Assembly: GCA_016463365.1 (NCBI GenBank)
Contig: JAEMRJ010000049.1
Location: 1-14,897, forward strand
DNA length: 14,897 bases
Direction of reading: 5' to 3'
Source: Thermoleophilaceae bacterium
GTDB taxonomy: Bacteria > Actinomycetota > Thermoleophilia > Solirubrobacterales > JACPNS01
Shown here: piece by piece, positions 1 through 6,169 of the stretch
Numbering within the stretch: position 1 is the first letter of the stretch
How the letters are laid out: each line of letters begins with the position of its first letter
Position numbers and translations under genes: made by a program
Notes under the pieces: generated by a model
Told to the model about the DNA's origin: nothing
What the model saw: the letters and a program-made list of their open reading frames with translations, nothing else
The model's database searches: none

Positions 1-1230
1 CAGGAGGCTCAGAGCACGCCGACGCAGGCTCCGGCTCCGGCTCCGATTCCGGCTGAATCGACGCCCCTGCCGCTCCCACCGGAGGAAGACCAGATCGTCC
101 CGCCGGCAGTCCAGGAACCCGAGCCGACCTTTGCTCCGCCCGAGCCCCCACCGATTGCGCCGCCGCCGGTCCAGCCGCCACCGGTCGAGGCTCCCCCTGC
201 CCCGGAGCCTGCGCTGATCCCGAACTTCCCGCCGCCGCCCGCGCCATCGCCCCAACAGCCGTACCCTCAGCAGCCCGCGTACGGCCAGCAGCAGGGCTAT
301 CCGCCGCCGCAACAGCCCTACCCGCAACAGCCGCAACCGCAACCGCAGCAGCCCTTCCCGGGCCCGCCGCCGTTTGTGCAGGGCATGACCGGGGGCTTCC
401 CGGCGATCCCGCCGCAGCAGCCCCAGCAGCCGCAGCAGCCCTACCCGCCGCAGGCGCCGCCACCGCAGTATCCGCCGCAGCAGCCGATGCCCCAGCAGCC
501 GATGCAGCAACCGCCCGCACAGCCCGCCGACACCGCCACGCGGGGTCAGTCCACCTCGGTCGATCCGACCACCGCGCAGCAGACCGTCGCGCGCCGCATG
601 GCCGAGTCAAAGGCCACCGCGCCAGAGTTCTTCGTCGAGACCGAAGTCGACATGACCACCGCCGTCGCCTACCGCGAGCAGCTGCGCAGCATGGTCACCC
701 CGGTGCCATCGTTCAACGACTTCGTGATCAAGGCCTCGGCCCAGGCGCTGCGCCAGTACCCCAACGTCAACGCCGCCTACAAGGACGGCCACTTCGAGCA
801 GTACTCCGACGTGAACATCGGCATGGTCGTCAGCGCCGTCGAACTGCTCGCCGTGCCCACGCTGTTCAACGTCGACCAGAAGGGCCTCGCCCAGATCGCC
901 CACGAGACGCAGCAGCTTTCAGAGGCCGTGCGTACGCGCACGATTCAGCCCTCGCAGATGTCTGGCGGAACCTTCAGCATCAGCAACCTCGGCATGTACG
1001 GCGTCGACCGCTTCACCGCGATCCTCAACCCGCCTCAGGCCGCGATCCTCGCCGTCGGCGCGATCAACCGCCGCGCCGTGATCGCCGAAGACGGAATGTC
1101 ACTGGTGATCCGCCAGATCATGAACATGACTCTCACCTGTGACCACCGGATTCTCTACGGCGCAGAGGCCGCTGAGTTCCTTGGCGCGATCAAGGCCTGG
1201 CTCGAGAGCCCGCAGCTTTTGCAGGTCTGA
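1..1230 (+). CDS. 2-oxoacid dehydrogenase E2 acyltransferase, C-terminal part (5' end outside window)
   Basis: The frame is open from base 1, so the start lies upstream. About 180 codons encode a Pro/Gln/Ala-rich linker (bases 1-540) with repeats of the PQQP/PYPQQP kind. The catalytic acyltransferase domain follows from about base 544: a segment reading TVARRMAESKATAP, then FNDFVIKASAQAL, GGTFSISNLGMYGV and NPPQAAILAVGAI. The active-site region at 1141-1161 reads DHRILYG; the catalytic His is present, but the usual Asp of HxxxDG is Tyr, a variant I recall from cyanobacterial and plastid E2s. The family transfers acyl groups from lipoamide to CoA and forms the core of pyruvate, 2-oxoglutarate or branched-chain dehydrogenase complexes. 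Lipoyl domains and an E3-binding domain are not visible and could lie upstream. The lipB and lipA genes nearby support a lipoylated E2. Substrate specificity cannot be told. Confidence 0.93.
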   Translation, partial: QEAQSTPTQAPAPAPIPAESTPLPLPPEEDQIVPPAVQEPEPTFAPPEPPPIAPPPVQPPPVEAPPAPEPALIPNFPPPPAPSPQQPYPQQPAYGQQQGYPPPQQPYPQQPQPQPQQPFPGPPPFVQGMTGGFPAIPPQQPQQPQQPYPPQAPPPQYPPQQPMPQQPMQQPPAQPADTATRGQSTSVDPTTAQQTVARRMAESKATAPEFFVETEVDMTTAVAYREQLRSMVTPVPSFNDFVIKASAQALRQYPNVNAAYKDGHFEQYSDVNIGMVVSAVELLAVPTLFNVDQKGLAQIAHETQQLSEAVRTRTIQPSQMSGGTFSISNLGMYGVDRFTAILNPPQAAILAVGAINRRAVIAEDGMSLVIRQIMNMTLTCDHRILYGAEAAEFLGAIKAWLESPQLLQV

Positions 1231-1235
1231 GCGCG

Positions 1236-1853
1236 TCAGCGCCGCTGATCCGCCAGCTCCGGATGCCACTCCAGAGCCTGCGCCGCGTTCGACTTTCCCG
1301 ATCCGTACTTCACCACGACAAGCTTGTCGTTCTGCACCTGCGTCACGACGCACCAGCCGGTTTTGACTGACTCAGGCGTCGGCACGCAGGTTCGGTAGGT
1401 GCGCTCGCTCATCTTCCACGTGTCGGCGCCGGCCAGCTGACGCTTGTAGATCGGCGGGGCTTCCAGCTCCACCGTGCGCTTGACCAGCGCGGCGTTCTGG
1501 TCGAGACGCTTGCTCGGGGTGATCACGAATTCGGTCGCAGCGATCGTCACCGCGAACAGCGACAGGGACCCGAACAGCAGCAGCGTGCCGGCGGTCCATC
1601 GCTCGGCGACGGCGACGTCGTGCGGGTCTGCCTTGCTCGCGCCGGATTGTCCGCCGGTCGAGACCAGGTAGGGCGCGGCCCACGCCGTCAACACGTAGGC
1701 GAGAAACAGGTTGCCGAGCAGCGCGACCAGTAGCGAGACGGGCCAGGCGAAGGTGCCGCTCCCGAACGGGTTGTTGTGCAGCAACCACGCCGAGATGAGA
1801 GTGAACACGGCGACGATCGCGGCGACCGGCCGGTTCGAAAACGTCCTTTTCAT
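1236..1853 (-). CDS. Hypothetical three-helix membrane protein with extracytoplasmic Cys pair
   Basis: A 205-aa protein I do not recognise. Three hydrophobic segments lie near residues 9-26, 35-64 and 87-111. The remaining ~95 residues form a soluble tail with two cysteines (C156 and C168, inside RTCVPTPES and GWCVVTQ) that could form a disulfide if the tail is outside the cell. It converges on the E2 gene, with 5 bases between the stop codons, and diverges from lipB across 38 bases. The start is ATG at 1853, with no Shine-Dalgarno; a TAATCT box ends 8 bases upstream, so the mRNA may be leaderless or nearly so. It sits between lipoate-related genes but on the other strand, so no functional link is implied. 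The gene call is fairly firm; the function is unknown. Confidence 0.8.
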   Translation of the reverse strand: MKRTFSNRPVAAIVAVFTLISAWLLHNNPFGSGTFAWPVSLLVALLGNLFLAYVLTAWAAPYLVSTGGQSGASKADPHDVAVAERWTAGTLLLFGSLSLFAVTIAATEFVITPSKRLDQNAALVKRTVELEAPPIYKRQLAGADTWKMSERTYRTCVPTPESVKTGWCVVTQVQNDKLVVVKYGSGKSNAAQALEWHPELADQRR

Positions 1854-1861
1854 CGACTTAC

Positions 1862-1867
1862 AGATTA
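1862..1867 (-). promoter_or_regulatory. Putative -10 box (TAATCT) for the 1236-1853 gene
   Basis: On the minus strand TAATCT is followed by 8 bases and then the ATG at 1853. That places transcription initiation within a base or two of the start codon. No convincing -35 hexamer is visible. It lies back to back with the predicted lipB -10 (1879-1884), so the two divergent promoters must overlap. Confidence 0.4.
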
Positions 1868-1878
1868 GGCGCCAGGGA

Positions 1879-1884
1879 TACGAT
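1879..1884 (+). promoter_or_regulatory. Putative -10 box (TACGAT) of a leaderless lipB promoter
   Basis: TACGAT, then 7 bases (CGAAGCC), then the lipB ATG at 1892. No Shine-Dalgarno sequence precedes the ATG. The spacing fits transcription starting at the A of ATG. The same arrangement recurs at several other genes in this window. No clear -35 element is seen. Confidence 0.5.
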
Positions 1885-1891
1885 CGAAGCC

Positions 1892-2611
1892 ATGCAGGAT
1901 GCGCGCAACGAACTCTGGACAGTCCGACTGGGCCTGATCGATTACGGCGAGGCGCTCGCGCTTCAGCACGAAGTTCACGCGGCGCGCGTGCGCGGTGACA
2001 TCCCCGACGTGCTGCTCACGCTCGAGCACCCGCCGATCTACACGAAGGGTCGCCGCAGCACTCCCGACGAGTTGCCGATGGGCGAAGACTGGTACCGCGC
2101 CCAGGGCATCGAGCTGCGCGACGTCGATCGCGGCGGCAAGGTCACCTACCACGGGCCGGGCCAGCTGGTCGCTTATCCGATCGTGAGCACGCAGCTCTTT
2201 GGCGGCGACGTGACTGCACTGGTCTGCGCGATCGAGGGCGCGATGATCGACGCGCTGGCGGGTGAAGGCATCCCCGCACACCGCGATGATGCCGGCCGCG
2301 GGGTCTGGGCCGGCGAAGGCCCGGCGGCTGGCAAGATCGGCTCGGTCGGCCTGCACATCGCGCAGGGCGTCACCACGCATGGCCTGATGGTCAACGTCGA
2401 CAACGATCTTCAACCCTTCAGCTGGATTCGGCCGTGCGGCCTGGATGACCCGGCGACATCGATCGCCAAAATCGCGGGTCGATCGGGCCAGCTGCGTTGT
2501 TTCGAGAAGCGCGTCGCTTTCGCGACCGCCGAGCGCTTTGGCCTGCGCCAGCGGATCGTCTCACGGGCGAAGCTTCACGTACGCGTCCACGATCTAGTCT
2601 TGGCGCCGTGA
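1892..2611 (+). CDS. lipB: Lipoyl(octanoyl) transferase LipB
   Basis: A 239-aa cytoplasmic enzyme that moves octanoyl from octanoyl-ACP to the lipoyl-domain lysine of E2 and H proteins, the first step of lipoate assembly. The signature RGGKVTYHGPGQL spans residues 80-92. The catalytic Lys is K148 (GKIGSVGLHI) and the catalytic Cys is C182 (IRPCGLDD). TTHGLMVNVDNDL at 161-173 is also typical of the family. The length is normal with a slightly extended C-terminus. The start at 1892 is supported by a -10-like TACGAT 7 bases upstream and by N-terminal alignment. The stop TGA overlaps the lipA GTG start as GTGA, so the two genes form an operon with probable translational coupling. Confidence 0.97.
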   Translation: MQDARNELWTVRLGLIDYGEALALQHEVHAARVRGDIPDVLLTLEHPPIYTKGRRSTPDELPMGEDWYRAQGIELRDVDRGGKVTYHGPGQLVAYPIVSTQLFGGDVTALVCAIEGAMIDALAGEGIPAHRDDAGRGVWAGEGPAAGKIGSVGLHIAQGVTTHGLMVNVDNDLQPFSWIRPCGLDDPATSIAKIAGRSGQLRCFEKRVAFATAERFGLRQRIVSRAKLHVRVHDLVLAP

Positions 2612-3630
2612 ATCCCCCGACGACCATCGCGCCGCCAAGCTCGGCTCCCGCAGTGCGCAAGCACCGCACCCGCTCGCGCGCCAACCCCGGAGGCGTCACG
2701 CCCGAGCAGCTGGCTCAGCAGCTCGGTGGGGGAGCGGTCCGTCCCTTCCGCGACCGCAAGCCCGAGTGGTTCCGCGTCCACTCTCCCGGCGGCGCGAAGT
2801 ACCGCGAGATCCGCAAGGAACTGAAGTCCGCTGGCCTGAACACAGTCTGCGAAGAAGCCAACTGCCCGAATATCGGCGAGTGCTGGGAGCGCGGCACGGC
2901 CACCTTCATGATTCTCGGCGACACCTGCACCCGCCGCTGCGGGTTCTGCAACATCAACACCGGCAAGCCGACCTTCAACGACCCGATCGAGGGCTTCAAG
3001 GTTGCGGCCCAGGTCAAGAAGATGGGCCTGCAGTTCGCGGTCATCACCAGCGTCGACCGCGACGATCTGCCCGACTACGGCGCGGGAGCGTTCGTGCAGA
3101 CGATCCGCGCGATCAGGGCGCAGGCGCCCGACTGCCAGATCGAGGTGCTCACGCCCGACTTCCGCGGTCAGGAGATGCCGCTCGCCAAAGTGATCGACGC
3201 GCGGCCCGAGGTCTTCAACCACAACGTCGAAGTCGTCCCGCGTCTCTACCCGTTCGCCCGACGCGGGTCTACGTTTGCGCGCAGCACACGCGTGCTCAAG
3301 AACGCCAAGCTGATGGCCGGCGACGAGGTCGCGACCAAGTCCGGCCTGATGCTCGGACTCGGCGAGACCAAGGAAGAAGTGATCGAGACGTTCAAACTGT
3401 TGCGCGAAAACCTCGTGCAGGTGCTCACGGTCGGTCAGTACCTGCGCCCGACGCGCAACCACCTGCCGGTCGTGCGCTACTGGCACCCGGACGAGTTCAA
3501 AGAACTCGAAGCGGCGGCCTACGAGCTCGGCTTCGAATCGGTCGCTGCCGGCCCGCTGGTGCGCAGCAGCTACCACGCCGATGAGCACGCGCCTGGCGCG
3601 CTGAAGGCGAAGCGCGCGTCAGCGCTCTAG
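2608..3630 (+). CDS. lipA: Lipoyl synthase LipA (radical SAM)
   Basis: A 340-aa enzyme that inserts two sulfurs into protein-bound octanoyl groups. The auxiliary [4Fe-4S] ligands are C81, C86 and C92 (CEEANCPNIGEC). The radical-SAM ligands are C107, C111 and C114 (CTRRCGFC). The conserved RSSYHA is at 319-324, whose serine binds the auxiliary cluster in this family. VTSVDRDD-type and NHNVEVVPRLYP motifs are also present. I place the start at GTG 2608, overlapping the lipB stop, rather than at the TTG at 2497 inside lipB. Even so, about 45 residues rich in Pro/Arg/Ser precede the conserved core. The stop TAG shares the CTAG palindrome (3627-3630) with the stop of the convergent PIN gene. Confidence 0.97.
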   Translation: MNPPTTIAPPSSAPAVRKHRTRSRANPGGVTPEQLAQQLGGGAVRPFRDRKPEWFRVHSPGGAKYREIRKELKSAGLNTVCEEANCPNIGECWERGTATFMILGDTCTRRCGFCNINTGKPTFNDPIEGFKVAAQVKKMGLQFAVITSVDRDDLPDYGAGAFVQTIRAIRAQAPDCQIEVLTPDFRGQEMPLAKVIDARPEVFNHNVEVVPRLYPFARRGSTFARSTRVLKNAKLMAGDEVATKSGLMLGLGETKEEVIETFKLLRENLVQVLTVGQYLRPTRNHLPVVRYWHPDEFKELEAAAYELGFESVAAGPLVRSSYHADEHAPGALKAKRASAL

Positions 3631-4034
3631 GACGAGACTGGCGCCAACACGGTCAGCCCGACTGACCTCGCGGCATCAGACTGGCGACGGTCGTAGGTCA
3701 AAAACCCGTCCGCCTCGGCGGACAGTGCAGATGCGATGTGGATGGCGTCCAGCGAACGCAACGAAATGGGTTCGAGTTCGCCGGCCGCAAGTAGAAGTTC
3801 GGTGTCCACGGGAATGAGATCAACGTCGCTGCAAATTGCATCTGCGCGCTCAAGCAGCACCCGCTTGAACGGCTGCAAGTTTGGAGGCGCGTGTCGGACG
3901 GCCGTCCGCCGAAGCTCAGTCACCAGAAGGTCGCTGCTCACAAGTTCCTCGTCGGCGATCACAGCTAACAGCGCCTTAGACTCTGGCTCTGGCCATATGA
4001 GCTTGAAAAGTGCGGACGAATCGACGTAGATCAA
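3627..4034 (-). CDS. PIN-domain ribonuclease toxin (VapC-like)
   Basis: A 135-aa PIN-domain protein, by family a Mg2+-dependent RNase toxin. The acidic active-site residues are all in place: D5 (IYVDSSAL), E40 (VTELRR), D96 (LDAIHIASA) and D115 (LTYDRR). The start is a TTG whose bases overlap the antitoxin stop (TTGA), which fixes the N-terminus at the canonical MIYVDSSAL and indicates translational coupling. It is the last gene of the minus-strand cluster and converges on lipA, sharing its CTAG stop palindrome. VapC-type target RNAs (often tRNA) cannot be inferred from the sequence. Confidence 0.93.
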   Translation of the reverse strand: MIYVDSSALFKLIWPEPESKALLAVIADEELVSSDLLVTELRRTAVRHAPPNLQPFKRVLLERADAICSDVDLIPVDTELLLAAGELEPISLRSLDAIHIASALSAEADGFLTYDRRQSDAARSVGLTVLAPVSS

Positions 4035-4339
4035 TGTGAGTCCGGCGACTCAAAGTCGCGATCTGCCCGAAGCTCATCGAAGATCTGTTCGCTGGTGATC
4101 CCGGGCGGCAGCTCAATATCCAGCGGCGGCGGAAATCCGAGATTGCTCCTGGCCGGCCGCACCTTCCCTTCGGCAATCAAACGCTCCAACTTCGCGCTTC
4201 GCTTTTTCACCGGCACCGGCCCGAGCACCGCCACCGGGCGATTGTGATCAGTCACGATCAGGCTCTGCCCGGCTGCGACGAGCTTGAGGTAGCGGCTGAG
4301 GTTCTGGCGCAGCTCGGCGATCCCGACAGACTCAGACAT
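4031..4339 (-). CDS. Phd/YefM-like antitoxin
   Basis: A 102-aa protein beginning MSESVGIAELRQNLSRYL and continuing LIVTDHNRPVAVLGP. This is the N-terminal DNA-binding fold typical of Phd/YefM antitoxins, which repress their own operon. The acidic, Pro-rich C-terminal half (LPPGITSEQIFDELRADR) is probably the part that wraps the toxin. The PIN toxin follows with a 4-base overlap. I prefer ATG 4339 because a TACATT box ends 7 bases upstream and no Shine-Dalgarno exists; an in-frame ATG at 4345 would add two residues. A 17-bp inverted repeat covers the box. Phd-type antitoxins do pair with PIN toxins, so the combination is not anomalous. Confidence 0.9.
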   Translation of the reverse strand: MSESVGIAELRQNLSRYLKLVAAGQSLIVTDHNRPVAVLGPVPVKKRSAKLERLIAEGKVRPARSNLGFPPPLDIELPPGITSEQIFDELRADRDFESPDSH

Positions 4340-4343
4340 GTAC

Positions 4344-4360
4344 ATAAATGTAGCATTTAT
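4344..4360. promoter_or_regulatory. Inverted repeat over the antitoxin promoter: probable autoregulatory operator
   Basis: Perfect 7-bp arms (ATAAATG / CATTTAT) are separated by 3 bases. The minus-strand TACATT (4352-4347), which sits 7 bases before the antitoxin ATG at 4339, lies inside it. The repeat also overlaps the TAA stop of the upstream 98-aa gene (4357-4359). Toxin-antitoxin operons are usually repressed by antitoxin binding to such palindromes. The operator assignment is inference. Confidence 0.55.
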
Positions 4361-4653
4361 TCGGAAAGCGAATAGTCGGCGATTTTCACCTTCTTTCCCG
4401 AGAGGATCTGCTTCCGCATGCGCTCGCATTCAGGGCAGTCGTGATCGCAGTCGTCGAGCGTCGCGTCACGAATGAGCGGCTTCTTGCTGAAGTCGGTGTC
4501 CGGGTTTCCGATGAACGTCGCCACCTCGCCGTCCGCGAGGCCCGGGATGTCGATGTAGGGGTATTCCCGGCCGAAGAACCCGCCCTCGACGGGCAGCACG
4601 TAGGGGATGTGATCGGAGGCGGCGCTCCGACGATTTCGCTTTGATCGTTTCAT
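4357..4653 (-). CDS. Hypothetical 98-aa protein with CX3CX2C cluster
   Basis: I do not recognise this protein. The N-terminus is strongly basic (MKRSKRNRR). A Tyr/Gly-rich middle follows (EYPYIDIPGLADGEV), and near the end C69, H71, C73 and C76 lie in CDHDCPEC, a possible metal site. It stops 17 bases before the antitoxin start, with the operator repeat over its stop codon, so it could be co-transcribed with the toxin-antitoxin pair or could simply lie upstream of their own promoter. I chose ATG 4653; an in-frame TTG at 4701 would add 16 residues that do not look conserved. No good Shine-Dalgarno is visible at either start. It is likely a real gene, with unknown function. Confidence 0.65.
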   Translation of the reverse strand: MKRSKRNRRSAASDHIPYVLPVEGGFFGREYPYIDIPGLADGEVATFIGNPDTDFSKKPLIRDATLDDCDHDCPECERMRKQILSGKKVKIADYSLSE

Positions 4654-4731
4654 ACGACCAGTCAACCGAGCTGCGCGTAACGGTTCAAGACCGCTTTGCA
4701 AAATCTCTGTGACGAGCGGCGAACAATTCAG

Positions 4732-5295
4732 CTAATCGAGGAAGCTGACGAATCCCTCTGCATCAGTTCGCGCCGGCGCCGGCGGCAAGGGCCCGGTCTG
4801 ACGCCCGAGGTGCAGCAACCCGAGCACATCCTCTTCAGGACCGATCCCGAGCGCCTCAGTTCCGCGATTGTCGCGCAGCACCTCTGGCGTGCGCCAGTAG
4901 CCGGCGAATCCGCTGGCGTGCGCTGACAGCAGGACGATGTACGAGGCAACAGCGCTGGCCGCGAAGTCCTCCGCCTCGAGGACGGGGTCCGCGTTGCGCA
5001 CGCACGAGACCGCGACCAACGTCGGCGCGCGATCAAGCTTCTTGGCCGCAACGGCGCCGATCAGCTGCGTGTCGCTGCCCTCAGGCGCGTGACCGACAGC
5101 GACCTCGGCAGCTGCGGACTTCAGCGCGGCGCGACTCAGCTCGCCGAGCACGCGAAAGCGCCACGGCTGGGTGAGCTTGTGATTGGGCGCCCAGCGGGCC
5201 GCGTCAAAGAGTGGCGAAAGTTCCTCCGGCGTCAGCGCCGGGCCTGTGAACGCCTTGACGGTCCGCCGACCGGCGATTGCATCGAAGACTTCCAT
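4732..5295 (-). CDS. Nitroreductase-family flavoprotein
   Basis: A 187-aa single-domain nitroreductase, by family an FMN-dependent NAD(P)H oxidoreductase acting on nitro compounds, quinones or similar substrates. The N-terminal MEVFDAIAGRRTVKAFT carries the RR-S/T motif that contacts FMN phosphate. It is followed by AARWAPNHKLTQPWRF, typical of the YdjA-like subgroup, and GFAGYWRTPEV and LGLLHLGRQ near the C-terminus. I place the start at ATG 5295 because TAATCT ends 7 bases upstream and the protein then begins at the conserved N-terminus; a GTG at 5313 would add 6 residues. It probably has its own promoter right after the RTX gene's terminator hairpin. The substrate is unknown. Confidence 0.9.
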   Translation of the reverse strand: MEVFDAIAGRRTVKAFTGPALTPEELSPLFDAARWAPNHKLTQPWRFRVLGELSRAALKSAAAEVAVGHAPEGSDTQLIGAVAAKKLDRAPTLVAVSCVRNADPVLEAEDFAASAVASYIVLLSAHASGFAGYWRTPEVLRDNRGTEALGIGPEEDVLGLLHLGRQTGPLPPAPARTDAEGFVSFLD

Positions 5296-5302
5296 GGACC
5301 GG

Positions 5303-5308
5303 AGATTA
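5303..5308 (-). promoter_or_regulatory. Putative -10 box (TAATCT) of a leaderless nitroreductase promoter
   Basis: On the minus strand TAATCT is followed by CCGGTCC (7 bases) and the ATG at 5295, with no Shine-Dalgarno. It lies just downstream of the hairpin at 5317-5345, which fits a gene boundary. Confidence 0.45.
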
Positions 5309-5310
5309 AT

Positions 5311-5345
5311 CACAAAGGCCCGGCTCGCATCCTGCGAACCGGGCC
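5311..5345 (-). terminator. Hairpin terminator after the RTX gene
   Basis: GGCCCGG (5317-5323) pairs with CCGGGCC (5339-5345). An inner TCGCA/TGCGA stem follows after one mismatch, with a 3-base loop. On the minus strand it is followed by CCTTTGTG, only a short T tract. It lies about 105 bases past the RTX stop, between that gene and the nitroreductase promoter. A strong stem with a weak T run makes the intrinsic-terminator reading likely but not certain. Confidence 0.6.
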
Positions 5346-5351
5346 CTAAAT

Positions 5352-5371
5352 CGCGTGTGACCGCGTGTGAC
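5352..5371. repeat. Tandem 10-bp direct repeat
   Basis: CGCGTGTGAC occurs twice back to back in the noncoding stretch between the RTX stop and the terminator hairpin. It is followed at 5373-5398 by an inverted pair TGTCCT/AGGACA around a 14-base loop. The function is unknown; it could be a regulator site or chance. Confidence 0.5.
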
Positions 5372-5450
5372 CTGTCCTTCGTTGAACCCCCCAGGACAAG
5401 CTTTTCGGCTCGACGGAGGCTGGCGGGTTCGGGTGTCTGCCTTGAAGGAC

Positions 5451-6101
5451 TTAAGCTGCTCCGGGCTCCTTGCTGTCGCTGGCGTTGCGTGACTTACGGG
5501 TGACGTTTTCGCAGGAACCGTTCGGGCTCTCGGTTGTTGCGTCAAGGATCTTGTCCTTGAAGTCAAGGATCGCCGTGTCGGTTCCGGCGCCGCAGTCAAT
5601 CGTGTCGCCTTCACCATCGCGGGTGCGGAAGGTGTCGTCGCCGTCCTCACCGTGGAGCACGTCGCCGTTGAAGTCCTTGCGACTGTTCACGTCGCTGCGT
5701 GCGAGCGCCCAGAGGGTGTCGTTTCCAGCGCCGCCCCATGACTCATCACGGCCCTTGTTGGCAAATATCGTGTCGTTGCCAGCGCCACCGTACTGCTTGT
5801 CGCCGCCAAGGCCGCCGCGCAGAACGTCGTCGCCGTCGCCACCCTGGACGGTGTCGTTTCCGGCACCGGCGTTGACGGTGTCATTGCCGCTTCCTGCGTC
5901 GACGACGTCTGCCTTGTTCTTGGCGTTGATCGTGTCGTCGCCACCGTTGCCGTTGATCATGTCAACGGAGTTGGTCCCCTTCAGAACGTGCCCGATGTCG
6001 TCGTCGTTGATCGTCGCGGCTGTCGCGACTGCGGCAAAGACCATCAGCACGGCAAGTGAGCCGGTGAGCAAGCTGAAGATAGTTTTTGATCGGTTCTGCA
6101 T
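5451..6101 (-). CDS. Small secreted RTX (calcium-binding repeat) protein
   Basis: A 216-aa protein. Residues 1-29 form a signal peptide (MQNRSK, then a hydrophobic stretch to ATAAT). Residues ~48-155 carry glycine/aspartate nonapeptide repeats (NGGDDTIN, GSGNDTVN, GAGNDTVQ, GDGDDVLR, GAGNDTIF, GAGNDTLW, GEDGDDTF), the hemolysin-type beta-roll that binds calcium. The C-terminus has C170 (GDTIDCGAGTD) and C197 (GSCENV), a likely disulfide often seen in actinobacterial proteins of this type. I chose ATG 6101 because GAGGGA lies 9 bases upstream; ATG 6110 has no spacing to it. There is no enzymatic domain, so it is probably a small structural or adhesive exoprotein. Secretion appears to be by a Sec-type peptide, not a C-terminal type I signal. 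Confidence 0.88.
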   Translation of the reverse strand: MQNRSKTIFSLLTGSLAVLMVFAAVATAATINDDDIGHVLKGTNSVDMINGNGGDDTINAKNKADVVDAGSGNDTVNAGAGNDTVQGGDGDDVLRGGLGGDKQYGGAGNDTIFANKGRDESWGGAGNDTLWALARSDVNSRKDFNGDVLHGEDGDDTFRTRDGEGDTIDCGAGTDTAILDFKDKILDATTESPNGSCENVTRKSRNASDSKEPGAA

Positions 6102-6146
6102 CTCAATCATTCCCTCGTGATGTGGACGTTGTGATGCCATAACCGA

Positions 6147-6160
6147 TCCCGCTCGCGGGA
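6147..6160. repeat. Short inverted repeat between thioredoxin and RTX genes
   Basis: TCCCGC and GCGGGA flank a 2-base centre. It lies between the RTX start and the thioredoxin-like stop at 6170. No T run follows on either strand, so it may be a weak terminator or a regulator site for the RTX gene. Confidence 0.3.
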
Positions 6161-6169
6161 GTTGCGGTG

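Noticed and set aside
1..540. Repeat-rich DNA as a possible CRISPR or minisatellite
   Set aside because: The repetition is at codon level (CCG/CAG) within an open frame continuous with the E2 domain; there are no regular spacers.
2497..2607. Upstream TTG start for lipA inside lipB
   Set aside because: It would overlap lipB by over 100 bases and add Arg-rich sequence unlike LipA. The GTG at 2608 overlapping the lipB stop is far more natural.
2575..3588. Long minus-strand open frame (337 codons) opposite lipA
   Set aside because: It is a GC-rich shadow of lipA with no recognisable domain; lipA itself is certain.
6147..6160. Terminator of the RTX-thioredoxin boundary
   Set aside because: The palindrome is short, has almost no loop, and lacks a T run on both strands, so it is listed only as an inverted repeat.
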